A DNA stretch of 15,499 nt from Actinomycetota bacterium (lineage in GTDB: Bacteria > Actinomycetota > Actinomycetes > S36-B12), in the NCBI GenBank assembly GCA_947499275.1, contig CANMNM010000010.1:1-15499 (forward strand), read 5' to 3'. Below are positions 7,598 through 14,411 of the stretch, piece after piece (the stretch's first letter is position 1; every line of letters begins with the position of its first letter). The notes beneath the pieces were generated by a model. That model was not told where the DNA came from, searched no databases, and was given only the letters and a program-made list of their open reading frames with translations. Position numbers and translations under genes: made by a program.

Positions 7598-10069
7598 GTG
7601 GCGCCCGAACCGGATTCAGGAATTGAGACACAGTTCACCATTGCTGGTCCCATTCCTTTTATTCCCCAAAATGCTGCCCCCAATGTCGGGAATGAACATG
7701 ACTCCACCCATGCGGGGAGCCCTCTCGTCATCGATGACGGAGCCATCAAGAAAAGAATTCGTCGTCCACTTGATCTTGTTCGTTTCGTTGTGGCGCTTGC
7801 TTTGGCTGCCGGAACTATCGCACTTGGCTATTTCGCAACAAGTACAACCGCTGGCCTAGATACCGACATTGAAGGCGGTGTGGCCCTCCTTCCATCTCTG
7901 GTTGTGCTCGCTCTGAACATCGTTGGTGGTATCGGATCATTGGGTCTACCCATTGCGGGCTCTATCAACTTAATTGTGCGTCGGCGTTTTCGACAGCTTT
8001 TTGATGCCCTGGTGGCACTGTTCCTCGCTGTGACCGTGTTATCGGTTGTCGCAATCGTGATAGGTAATTTGGATAACACTCGACTACTTGTCGCCATGGC
8101 GGGTTCGACCAGCAGCACGAGTGGTTCTACCGCCCCCATCCTTGGCGGCATTCTGGCTTTCATCACTGTTGCGCGACTGATGGGTCGGCGCCCGTGGAAT
8201 GTTCTCTCCAGTGTGGTCGTAGTGTCACTGATTTTGGTCACGGTGCTCAGTTCTGGGATTGCTCTTGCTGGAATTGGCTTTTCACTGGCGATCGGCTGGG
8301 CGATTGGTCTATTGACCCGTTACGCCCTTGGCACCACGACAACTCGGCCCAGTGGCGCTGCAGTTGCCGCGGCTTTAGAGCGTGGCGGTTATCCCGTCAC
8401 CCAACTGCGGATCGACAACCTCACCAGCCGCGGACGCCGCTATTCGGCGACAACCAGAAATGGTGACACTCTGCGAATCAGTGTTCTTGACCGAGACCTT
8501 GAAGGCGCCGGATTGGTTAATGCTGCCTGGACAAGTCTTCGGTTGCGTGATGAACCGGGAAAAGGTGCATTCAACCTGCGTAAAGCAGTTGAACACTCTG
8601 CCTTGATCGCCTACGCCGCACAGGTCGCCGGCGTTCCCGCTCCCCGACTGTTACTCACTACCGAAGTTGGCCCAGATTCGGTCGCACTCGTCTTCCAACA
8701 CATCCCTGGCACACCATTTGATGAGCTTGAAGACATCAGTGATGGCGAGTTGGATAATTCGTGGCGAGCCATCAGAACACTGCATGAACACCAAATGAGT
8801 CACCGAGCCTTGTCGGGTCGACACCTGCTACGCGGGGCCGATGATTCAACGTGGTTACTCGGCATGGATCAAGGATCAATTGCAGCAAGTGATGTAGCAA
8901 TGCGTTTGGACCTTGCTGAATTATTGTGTTCATTGGCAATGCTGACATCGGTTGACCGCAGCGTTGATTCCGCACGGCGGGTGCTTGGCAGTGATGCGAT
9001 AGCGCGGGCGCTTCCCGCACTGCAACCTGTTGCCCTTTCTTCCAGCACCCGCAAGGCACTACGTAAGCACAAAGGCATGATCGTTGCCCTGCGTGATGCA
9101 ATCGTTGAATTGCGACCCGATGCCGACACGGAACAAATCCAATTCCAACGGATTAAACCTCGAACCCTGGTCATGATCGTGGTGGGAACAATCGCCGGTT
9201 ATGTCTTACTTTCCCAACTCACCTCGGTTGACCTTGCGACTCTGTTTAGCACCGCTCAATGGTCATGGGTGGCTGCGGCACTTGGATTCAGTTTGATTAC
9301 CTATGCGGGTGCGGCCTGGTCGCTCTCCGGCTTTGTCCCCGAGAGGTTGTCATTCGGAAAAACTGTTTTGGCTCAGGTTGCCGGCGATTTCGCCACGTTA
9401 GTTTCACCGCCAACATTGGGCGCGATCGCAATCAATGTGCGTTTCCTCCAAAAATCTGGACTGCACCCAGCACTTGCCGCGGCCAGTGTCGGCGTCTCCC
9501 AGGTCGCTGCCTTCGCGACTCATATTCTCCTATTGCTCGCATTTGGTATTGCCGCAGGAACTCAAGCAGATTTCACATTTGATCCCCCCGTTTGGGCGGT
9601 AGTCGGTGTGACTGCAGTTGCCGTAATCCTTTTGGCACTGCTGGCCGTGCCGGCCGTTCGACGTGAGATTAGTAAAAGAATCGGTCCGCTTATCAAAGAA
9701 GTGATCCCCCGGCTCGTAACGATTGCTCAGCGACCAACCAAATTACTTGAAGGCATCGGTGGAATTCTTCTTCTCAATATTGCCTATATTGCCGTGCTCT
9801 ATTCCTGCGTTACTGCTTTTGACGGCAATTTGAGTATCGCGGTTGTCGCGGTCGTCTACCTCGCCGGTGCGACAATCGGTCAAGCGGCTCCCACTCCCGG
9901 TGGCCTCGGTGCGGTTGAAGCGGCCCTTGCGGCGGGCCTCACCGCAGCTGGCCTAGACGCCGGTTTGGCGGTATCTGCCGTGTTGCTATTCCGCTTGGTG
10001 ACATTCTGGTTGCCCACCATTCCCGGCTACTGGTCCTTCACTTATCTCACTAAAAGGAACTTGCTTTAA
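7598..10069 (+). CDS. Pseudokinase-containing flippase-like membrane protein (YbhN/LPG-synthase TM family)
   Basis: It has 823 residues and three parts. Residues about 45-245 hold several hydrophobic segments. Residues about 255-505 form a soluble kinase-fold region: a β3-like strand TLRISVLDRD without the ATP-binding Lys, a catalytic-loop equivalent HRALSGRHLL (402-411), and MDQG (Asp424) where DFG should be. Residues about 520-823 are a multi-helix domain ending in APTPGGLGAVEAALAAGL (PTPGG at 765-769), the hallmark of the UPF0104/YbhN group related to the MprF flippase half. By family, this domain moves or handles lipids in the cytoplasmic membrane; the substrate is unknown. Start: GTG at 7598, with an in-frame TGA at 7583-7585 and no good alternative before the first helix. 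AAGGGGGAGG lies about 19 nt upstream, an unusually long spacing. It is divergent from adnA across 130 bp, and its stop overlaps the convergent rhodanese gene by 4 bp (10066-10069). Confidence 0.85.
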   Translation: MAPEPDSGIETQFTIAGPIPFIPQNAAPNVGNEHDSTHAGSPLVIDDGAIKKRIRRPLDLVRFVVALALAAGTIALGYFATSTTAGLDTDIEGGVALLPSLVVLALNIVGGIGSLGLPIAGSINLIVRRRFRQLFDALVALFLAVTVLSVVAIVIGNLDNTRLLVAMAGSTSSTSGSTAPILGGILAFITVARLMGRRPWNVLSSVVVVSLILVTVLSSGIALAGIGFSLAIGWAIGLLTRYALGTTTTRPSGAAVAAALERGGYPVTQLRIDNLTSRGRRYSATTRNGDTLRISVLDRDLEGAGLVNAAWTSLRLRDEPGKGAFNLRKAVEHSALIAYAAQVAGVPAPRLLLTTEVGPDSVALVFQHIPGTPFDELEDISDGELDNSWRAIRTLHEHQMSHRALSGRHLLRGADDSTWLLGMDQGSIAASDVAMRLDLAELLCSLAMLTSVDRSVDSARRVLGSDAIARALPALQPVALSSSTRKALRKHKGMIVALRDAIVELRPDADTEQIQFQRIKPRTLVMIVVGTIAGYVLLSQLTSVDLATLFSTAQWSWVAAALGFSLITYAGAAWSLSGFVPERLSFGKTVLAQVAGDFATLVSPPTLGAIAINVRFLQKSGLHPALAAASVGVSQVAAFATHILLLLAFGIAAGTQADFTFDPPVWAVVGVTAVAVILLALLAVPAVRREISKRIGPLIKEVIPRLVTIAQRPTKLLEGIGGILLLNIAYIAVLYSCVTAFDGNLSIAVVAVVYLAGATIGQAAPTPGGLGAVEAALAAGLTAAGLDAGLAVSAVLLFRLVTFWLPTIPGYWSFTYLTKRNLL

Positions 10070-10452
10070 TCATCGAGTGTTGAGCGAGCCACCCAGTCGA
10101 GGTAACCGCCGCCGTAATGCTTAACACCAGACATCCCTTGCGCTACGAGTTGACGTAACAAATATTCGGACCTGACTCCTGCTTGGCAATACAAAATTAT
10201 GTTCCCCGACAGTGCGTCCGATTCAAATGTGGACAGGGGCAGGTTGATCGCACCAGGAATGTAGCCATGGAAGAGTTCGTATTCCTCGCGAATGTCAACC
10301 AAGGTGAATTCAGTTTCACCACGTTCACGCAAGCGCAAAAGTTCAACCAATTGCTGCCAGGTCACCGTGTCCGCGCTCATCCGGGTTGGGACGGGGTCCA
10401 TGCCCGGACCATGGTATTCCCATTCAATCCATTTGGCCTGGTAATCGCCCAT
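10066..10452 (-). CDS. Single-domain rhodanese-like sulfurtransferase
   Basis: The protein has 128 residues in one rhodanese fold of the GlpE/PspE type: LVDIREEYELFHGYIPGAINLP carries the family's D-x-R and G-x-I-P-G-A signature, and the active-site loop CQAGVR (Cys89 to Arg94) fits the six-residue C-x-x-G-x-R form. The Cys would carry a persulfide; donor and acceptor are not evident. The start is uncertain. ATG at 10452 has no ribosome site. A second in-frame ATG at 10380 (residue 25, just before the fold proper) overlaps the stop of the upstream small frame as ATGA, a classic coupling arrangement. However, codons between 10452 and 10380 look more typical in this frame than in the competing one, which favours 10452. 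An in-frame TGA eight codons upstream rules out a longer version without a frameshift. The 3' end overlaps the flippase-like gene by 4 bp. Confidence 0.85.
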   Translation of the reverse strand: MGDYQAKWIEWEYHGPGMDPVPTRMSADTVTWQQLVELLRLRERGETEFTLVDIREEYELFHGYIPGAINLPLSTFESDALSGNIILYCQAGVRSEYLLRQLVAQGMSGVKHYGGGYLDWVARSTLDD

Positions 10453-10589
10453 GCCACCATATCTGCAGCTTGTTCAAATGCCACTTGGTCACTTGCTTCA
10501 AAACCCAAGTCCACACTGGACTGATCCTTAAAGAGTCGATGCGCGACGGGGTTGACTAAATCCGGGACCGAAGCGCGTGGGGAACTCAC
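10377..10589 (-). CDS. Small coding-like frame upstream of and overlapping the rhodanese gene
   Basis: A 70-codon frame starts at GTG 10589 and stops at TGA 10377-10379. Its first 45 or so codons look like real coding sequence, with ordinary codons and a plausible helix (SDQVAFEQAADMVAWAI); I do not recognise the family. The last 25 codons share DNA with the rhodanese frame and look less natural (AGG, GGG, AAT-GGA stretches). Its TGA overlaps the internal rhodanese ATG as ATGA. Upstream, TAGCCT sits 6 nt before the GTG, a leaderless-promoter pattern. Either it is a genuine small gene coupled to the rhodanese, or it is the N-terminus of one longer protein split by a frameshift near 10450. Confidence 0.4.
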   Translation of the reverse strand: MSSPRASVPDLVNPVAHRLFKDQSSVDLGFEASDQVAFEQAADMVAWAITRPNGLNGNTMVRAWTPSQPG

Positions 10590-10594
10590 CCCCC

Positions 10595-10601
10595 TAGGCT
10601 A
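10595..10601. promoter_or_regulatory. Candidate shared bidirectional -10 element
   Basis: The heptamer TAGGCTA fits TAnnnT on both strands: TAGGCT on the plus strand (10595-10600) and TAGCCT on the minus strand (10601-10596). The minus copy lies 6 nt before the GTG at 10589, which predicts a leaderless transcript of the small frame and rhodanese. The plus copy would give a roughly 35-nt leader with the AAGGAG site of the DUF2505 gene. No clear -35 is seen on either side. Confidence 0.35.
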
Positions 10602-10625
10602 GCCATGAAAAGTAATTCAGGGATG

Positions 10626-10631
10626 AAGGAG
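10626..10631 (+). promoter_or_regulatory. Ribosome binding site of the DUF2505 gene
   Basis: AAGGAG lies 11 nt before the GTG at 10643. The spacing is at the long end of normal, but this is the only good site and it supports the GTG start. Confidence 0.55.
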
Positions 10632-10642
10632 TTGAGTTTTAC

Positions 10643-11143
10643 GTGCCCACAAAGTTTGAGTACACCCAAAATTTCACGGGCAGTCCATCCGATGTTTTTT
10701 CGGTGCTTTCCCAAGAGGCCTTTATCGTGGAGAAATGCCAGGCAACCGGTTCACTCTCAACCCAGGTGACGGTAAATCAGGACAGCGATAGTCAGGTCCA
10801 AACCCTGACCAGTGTCCGAGTTTTGCCCGCGGACTTGCCAGCCCCTGCCAAATCACTCGTTGGAGACACCATCACGGTCACTGAGACCCAGGTGTGGAGC
10901 GCGCCGGGTCCTGACGGTGGTCGAAGCGCATCAGTCACCGTTGAATTCTCCGGCCCCATGGGCTTTACCGGAACCCTGGAACTCACCCCAACCCAAGCGG
11001 GGAATTCAACAATCACGAGTCGCGGCACATTCACTGCCAATGTTCCATTTATCGGCGGAAAAATCGAGAAAGTGGCCGCTGAACAAACCCAGCGCTATCT
11101 CTCTGCCGAAGAGCGCGTCGCAGGTGAGTGGCTCGCGCGCTGA
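10643..11143 (+). CDS. DUF2505 family protein (SRPBCC/START-like fold)
   Basis: The protein has 166 residues, the usual length of this actinobacterial family. It begins MPTKFEYTQNFTGSPSDVFSVL, the pattern of a polyketide-cyclase/START-type β-α fold, and continues with alternating β strands (TLTSVRVLPADLPAPAKSLVG, TITVTETQVW, SASVTVEFSGP, GFTGTLELTP). A C-terminal helix follows, containing KIEKVAAEQTQRYLSAEERVAGEWL. SRPBCC folds form a hydrophobic ligand cavity, but no ligand or reaction is known for DUF2505. There is no signal peptide or membrane helix, so it is probably cytoplasmic. The start is GTG at 10643, preceded by AAGGAG. It stands alone on the plus strand, divergent from the rhodanese unit and convergent with the patatin-like gene, with only 12 bp between the two stops and no visible hairpin. 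Confidence 0.85.
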   Translation: MPTKFEYTQNFTGSPSDVFSVLSQEAFIVEKCQATGSLSTQVTVNQDSDSQVQTLTSVRVLPADLPAPAKSLVGDTITVTETQVWSAPGPDGGRSASVTVEFSGPMGFTGTLELTPTQAGNSTITSRGTFTANVPFIGGKIEKVAAEQTQRYLSAEERVAGEWLAR

Positions 11144-11155
11144 CAACTCACGTGG

Positions 11156-12130
11156 TTAGACGGTTTGCTTAGTCCAGGTCAACGGGCTCGTACGCATGGA
11201 CGTTTGCAAGACCAGTTTCCTGCGAGTTGAATCCATCAGGTTGGTTCCGATCGCGGTTAAGTCCTCAGCCGTCGGAGTGGCAACGAAGACTTGAGCGCCA
11301 CCCGCTTCAACGGCAGCAATTTCACCTGCCGCTGTTCGAGCAACGACGCCCCGCCATTGCCGCTCTAATTTAGCGGTGAGACTTTTCGGATTATCTGATT
11401 CAGTGATCGACATTGGGGCGATTACATACACCTCGTCATAGCCCTCGTGACTCACAACATCAATGCTGGTTGCCGAAACCGCTCCACCGTCGACATAGGT
11501 TCGATCACCGATTTTTATCGGTGAATACCACCCTGGGATTGCACAGCTCGCCATTACTGCCTCAGATAGTGAGGCATGGGGGGCGCCTGCCCTGCCAAAC
11601 ACAACTCTCTTACCGCTGTCGTAGTCCATCGCAACAATCCACACGGCTGGGTAGTTACCGGTGGCGTGTTTCCCAACTTGGGCCCACTCACCCAATGGCG
11701 AAACCGCGTCAATCAAGTGCCCAACTCGCTCTAGGCTCTTACCGCCCGGTGGCAGCAATCCCGAAAGCATTGCCGTGAGGGGAAGTTCCCCTAGGTTGAG
11801 CAAACCGGAGCCAACCAATTTTGGCGAACCCGGCCTCAAAATTCGTGGCCACCCTGGGCGTGATCCTCCCGTTGCGCGGACGGGGTTCCATTCGTAACCT
11901 GCGAGCGGACCCGTTGTCACCTTTTCGTCCCCGTACTCTTGACGAAGCTCACCGGTGCTGACCCCACTTGCAATGAGCGCGGCCAAAACAGACCCGGCTG
12001 AAGTGCCCACGATTAATTCACATTCACGCGCAGCAATACCGAGTTCGGCTTCTAGTGCACTCAATGCACCAACAGCCCATGTTCCACCCAGTACACCTCC
12101 ACCACCAATGACGATTGCGCGGCGGGGCAT
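11156..12130 (-). CDS. Patatin-like phospholipase/lipid acyl hydrolase
   Basis: Patatin-type enzymes cleave acyl chains from glycerolipids with a Ser-Asp dyad. The 324-residue protein starts MPRRAIVIGGGGVLGGTWAVG, where the glycine run is the oxyanion-hole loop. The nucleophile motif GTSAG follows (Ser44), and the partner aspartate sits in YVDGGAVSATS (Asp214, D-G-G). No signal peptide is seen, so a cytoplasmic or membrane-associated enzyme is likely. The start ATG (12130-12128) shares one base with the stop of the upstream acyltransferase gene (TGATG), so the two are very probably one operon with coupled translation. Family assignment is secure; whether the substrate is phospholipid, triacylglycerol or wax ester is not visible, although the partner gene points to neutral-lipid turnover. 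It converges on the DUF2505 gene. Confidence 0.9.
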   Translation of the reverse strand: MPRRAIVIGGGGVLGGTWAVGALSALEAELGIAARECELIVGTSAGSVLAALIASGVSTGELRQEYGDEKVTTGPLAGYEWNPVRATGGSRPGWPRILRPGSPKLVGSGLLNLGELPLTAMLSGLLPPGGKSLERVGHLIDAVSPLGEWAQVGKHATGNYPAVWIVAMDYDSGKRVVFGRAGAPHASLSEAVMASCAIPGWYSPIKIGDRTYVDGGAVSATSIDVVSHEGYDEVYVIAPMSITESDNPKSLTAKLERQWRGVVARTAAGEIAAVEAGGAQVFVATPTAEDLTAIGTNLMDSTRRKLVLQTSMRTSPLTWTKQTV

Positions 12131-13605
12131 CAGGAGGCAACCACCCGAAGGTGTTTCTCGCCGGTGGGTCCTGGTGAACTGGCCCGTTGTTCAATTGAAG
12201 CACGCAAACCAATGATCGACTCGCGGATGCTTGTTGCGATGACATCAAGATCTTCGAGTGCATCACGATCTGCCATGAGCCCGATGTACAGACCACCGTT
12301 GTAACTCGTCAGCCCAATGCTCAAAGCCTGGCCGGGTACCAACGGAACACAGGGGTACGAGGCCAGCATTTCTGATCCTGCGGCATAAAGCGCGTGTTGT
12401 GGCCCTGGAACATTGGTAATAGTTACGTCATATGCACGTCGCGTGAGCGTTGATGCCATTCGTGCACCGAGTGCATGAACTGAAGCTGGTCCGAACCCTG
12501 CGATGTCGATGATCGCGCGGGCGCCAAGAAACTCACCGGTAGGGTCAAGATCAGACATTTGTTCAACAACATTGAGCAGCCGGTCAACCGGTTCGAACTG
12601 CGCTACCGGCAATTCAATTACATAGGCATTAACTGCGCCGCCTAGCGTTGGTTGCTCAACTCGTGAGTCAAGGGAGACGGGAACCAGCGCATTGAATCTT
12701 TCCTGACCACTTGGCATTCCATCGCGCCTGATCAACCAACTCCGAAGAGCACCTGTAAGAACGGTCAAAATTATGTCATTGACGCTAATACTCTGAGTCG
12801 TTAACGCAGCCGCGGATCTACGAATTTCCCGCAATTCCTGCAAATCCACATCGACTGAAACGAACCGGCGCTGTGCACCAATCTTGGCCTTCAAGGGCGA
12901 TCGGGTTCGAAAGCGAGCTAAAGAAACAAGGTCATTCATTGCCGATTGAGCGGCACCTACCGCGCTACCAACAACAGCCTGCGTTCCTGCCACAACTTCA
13001 CTGGTAGTGCTCACCGCAAGTTCAATCGCTGCAGTGGGGTGGGTGAAGACTTCGGTAAATGCCGCACTTATCAATTCAATACCCGATGGCTCCACTGCTG
13101 GGCGCCATGAGCTCGGTGGACCAAAAGTTACCTGCGATTCGCTGTCAAAGATCACCTGAGAAATGTCAAGGGCCGCGAGTCCGTCAACAAGTGCTTCATG
13201 ACTTTTGGTGACAATTGCGAATCGTCCACCGGAGAGTCCTTCAATCAAATACATTTCCCATAAGGGTCTGGTTCTATCCAGTGGGCGACTCATCAATCGT
13301 GCTACCAACTCGTCAAGTTGGTCCCGGCTTCCTGGCTTGGGCAACGCGGATCGCCTGACGTGATAGGAGACATCAAATGAGGTGTCATCGACCCAGACAG
13401 GTCGAAACATGCCAAGTGGGATGTCCTTGACCCGCTGACGGTATCTAGGCACAAATGCCAATCGGGCTTTGATCAATTTGACCAAAGTTTCATGATCAAA
13501 GCCGGTGTCCGGGGCGGTAAAAATGGACACACTCCCAATGTTCATAGGGGTTTCAGAGCTCTCGATATAGAGAAATGATGCGTCAAGACTGCTCAACCGC
13601 TCCAT
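12130..13605 (-). CDS. WS/DGAT-family O-acyltransferase with altered HHxxxDG motif
   Basis: Members of this family join acyl-CoA to diacylglycerol or fatty alcohols, making triacylglycerol or wax ester at the membrane. The 491 residues match the usual length. Family marks are the N-terminal MERLSSLDASFLYIE, PLWEMYLIEGL before the active site, NVPGP in the second half, and a C-terminal SIGLTSYNGGLYIGLMAD typical of the WS/DGAT C-terminal domain. The active-site motif reads HEALVDG (His136, Glu137, Asp141) rather than HHxxxDG. Glu thus sits at the position of the second His, taken as the general base in this condensation-like fold. The protein may be inactive in classic acyl transfer, or may belong to a variant clade. 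Start ATG at 13605 has GAGGAAGGGG ending 9 nt upstream. It is first in an operon with the patatin-like gene and divergent from the L,D-transpeptidase gene across 86 bp. Confidence 0.88.
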   Translation of the reverse strand: MERLSSLDASFLYIESSETPMNIGSVSIFTAPDTGFDHETLVKLIKARLAFVPRYRQRVKDIPLGMFRPVWVDDTSFDVSYHVRRSALPKPGSRDQLDELVARLMSRPLDRTRPLWEMYLIEGLSGGRFAIVTKSHEALVDGLAALDISQVIFDSESQVTFGPPSSWRPAVEPSGIELISAAFTEVFTHPTAAIELAVSTTSEVVAGTQAVVGSAVGAAQSAMNDLVSLARFRTRSPLKAKIGAQRRFVSVDVDLQELREIRRSAAALTTQSISVNDIILTVLTGALRSWLIRRDGMPSGQERFNALVPVSLDSRVEQPTLGGAVNAYVIELPVAQFEPVDRLLNVVEQMSDLDPTGEFLGARAIIDIAGFGPASVHALGARMASTLTRRAYDVTITNVPGPQHALYAAGSEMLASYPCVPLVPGQALSIGLTSYNGGLYIGLMADRDALEDLDVIATSIRESIIGLRASIEQRASSPGPTGEKHLRVVAS

Positions 13606-13614
13606 CCCTTAAAG

Positions 13615-13624
13615 CCCCTTCCTC
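13615..13624 (-). promoter_or_regulatory. Ribosome binding site of the WS/DGAT gene
   Basis: On the minus strand GAGGAAGGGG ends 9 nt before the ATG at 13605. It supports that start and implies a transcript with a leader, unlike the neighbouring divergent gene. Confidence 0.6.
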
Positions 13625-13679
13625 GCGCCGTAAAACCTCGGTCAAACTGCCCAAGGTGTGTATTCGGACATGGTAGTGG

Positions 13680-13685
13680 CAGAAT
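13680..13685 (+). promoter_or_regulatory. Possible -10 of a leaderless L,D-transpeptidase transcript
   Basis: CAGAAT ends 6 nt before the GTG at 13692, the spacing that places transcription start at the start codon. It matches TAnnnT except for the first base. No Shine-Dalgarno and no convincing -35 are seen. Confidence 0.3.
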
Positions 13686-13691
13686 GTCTAA

Positions 13692-14411
13692 GTGCCTCTT
13701 CCCACATGGGTTCGCTTTGTTCGCGCCTCCGTAATCATCCCGATTCTTGGCATTTCCCTGCTCGCTGGTCTTCTCATTGGTTTTCTGGCAACTTCGGACT
13801 CCCCCAGCGCAACCGCTCAACCGGTCACGGCCAGCGAAATCGTGGTTGAATCCACTGCGACACCTACACCGACGCCCACTCCGACTCCTACTGCGACACC
13901 TACTCCGACGCCCACTCTGACTCCTACCGCGAAGCCAATCAAGCCCAAGAAACCAAAGCCCGCAACCCGCGAACGTAAAGCCAAAAATGTCCCAGAACGT
14001 CCACTTGATGACAACACCGGACGCCGAATTGTCTATGACAAGGCATTGATGACCGTGTGGGTCATGGACGAATTTAATGAAGTCGTCTATCGCTTCCCCG
14101 TGGTAGGACGCTGGGATCGCCCGGTAATGGGGAAGTACAAAATTTATTCGCAGTCACAGCACAGTGGTAATCCCAATTCCAAAGTGACCTTTGATCACAT
14201 GACGCGATTCGCTTATGGGATGGATGGCAAAACCCCTATTGGTTTTCATAGCATTCCCGAGTACTACAACGGGGAAATGATGCATTCAACAGACCAGTTG
14301 GGACTACCCGTTGCGACCGGCGGTTGCATCCGAATGGATGCAAGAGACGCTAAGAAGCTCTACAAGTGGGCTGAACTTGGTGACACGGTCTACGTCCTTC
14401 CTTCCCCGTAG
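13692..14411 (+). CDS. Membrane-anchored L,D-transpeptidase (YkuD domain)
   Basis: L,D-transpeptidases make 3-3 cross-links in peptidoglycan, or attach proteins to it, outside the membrane. The 239 residues comprise a short N-terminus, one hydrophobic segment (about 12-36, with no lipobox Cys) acting as signal or anchor, a Thr-Pro-rich linker (about 56-79), a Lys/Arg-rich stretch (KPIKPKKPKPATRERKAK), and a YkuD domain from about residue 112. Active-site residues are His186 (GFHSIP) and Cys212 in ATGGCIRM. The usual [S/T]HGC is TGGC here, and His186 to Cys212 is 26 residues, longer than the common spacing of about 18. The Cys and the base His are both kept, so activity is likely. Start GTG at 13692 is immediately preceded by an in-frame TAA (13689-13691), so nothing longer is possible. 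The last 108 bp, including the Cys codon, overlap the antisense CpaE-like gene. Confidence 0.9.
   Translation: MPLPTWVRFVRASVIIPILGISLLAGLLIGFLATSDSPSATAQPVTASEIVVESTATPTPTPTPTPTATPTPTPTLTPTAKPIKPKKPKPATRERKAKNVPERPLDDNTGRRIVYDKALMTVWVMDEFNEVVYRFPVVGRWDRPVMGKYKIYSQSQHSGNPNSKVTFDHMTRFAYGMDGKTPIGFHSIPEYYNGEMMHSTDQLGLPVATGGCIRMDARDAKKLYKWAELGDTVYVLPSP
13857..13928 (+). repeat. Tandem 36-bp duplication in the transpeptidase linker
   Basis: Two adjacent 36-bp units (13857-13892 and 13893-13928) differ at three positions and each encode an Ala followed by Thr-Pro pairs. Inside each unit there is a looser ACNCCN periodicity. One difference changes Pro to Leu in the second copy. The array lengthens the spacer between the membrane anchor and the YkuD domain. 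Confidence 0.8.

Noticed and set aside
10183..10524. 113-codon plus-strand frame opposite the rhodanese gene
   Set aside because: The minus strand holds a clear rhodanese with its active-site Cys loop; the plus frame has no recognisable feature.
11144..11155. Terminator between the DUF2505 and patatin-like genes
   Set aside because: The gap is only 12 bp and contains no stem-loop or T-run.
13658..13849. Plus-strand frame starting upstream of the L,D-transpeptidase as a possible longer start
   Set aside because: It is in a different frame, and the transpeptidase frame has a TAA directly before its GTG, so the two cannot be joined without an indel.
13857..13928. Repeat array as a possible CRISPR or intergenic satellite
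   Set aside because: The units abut without spacers and encode an in-frame Thr-Pro linker, so this is protein low complexity.
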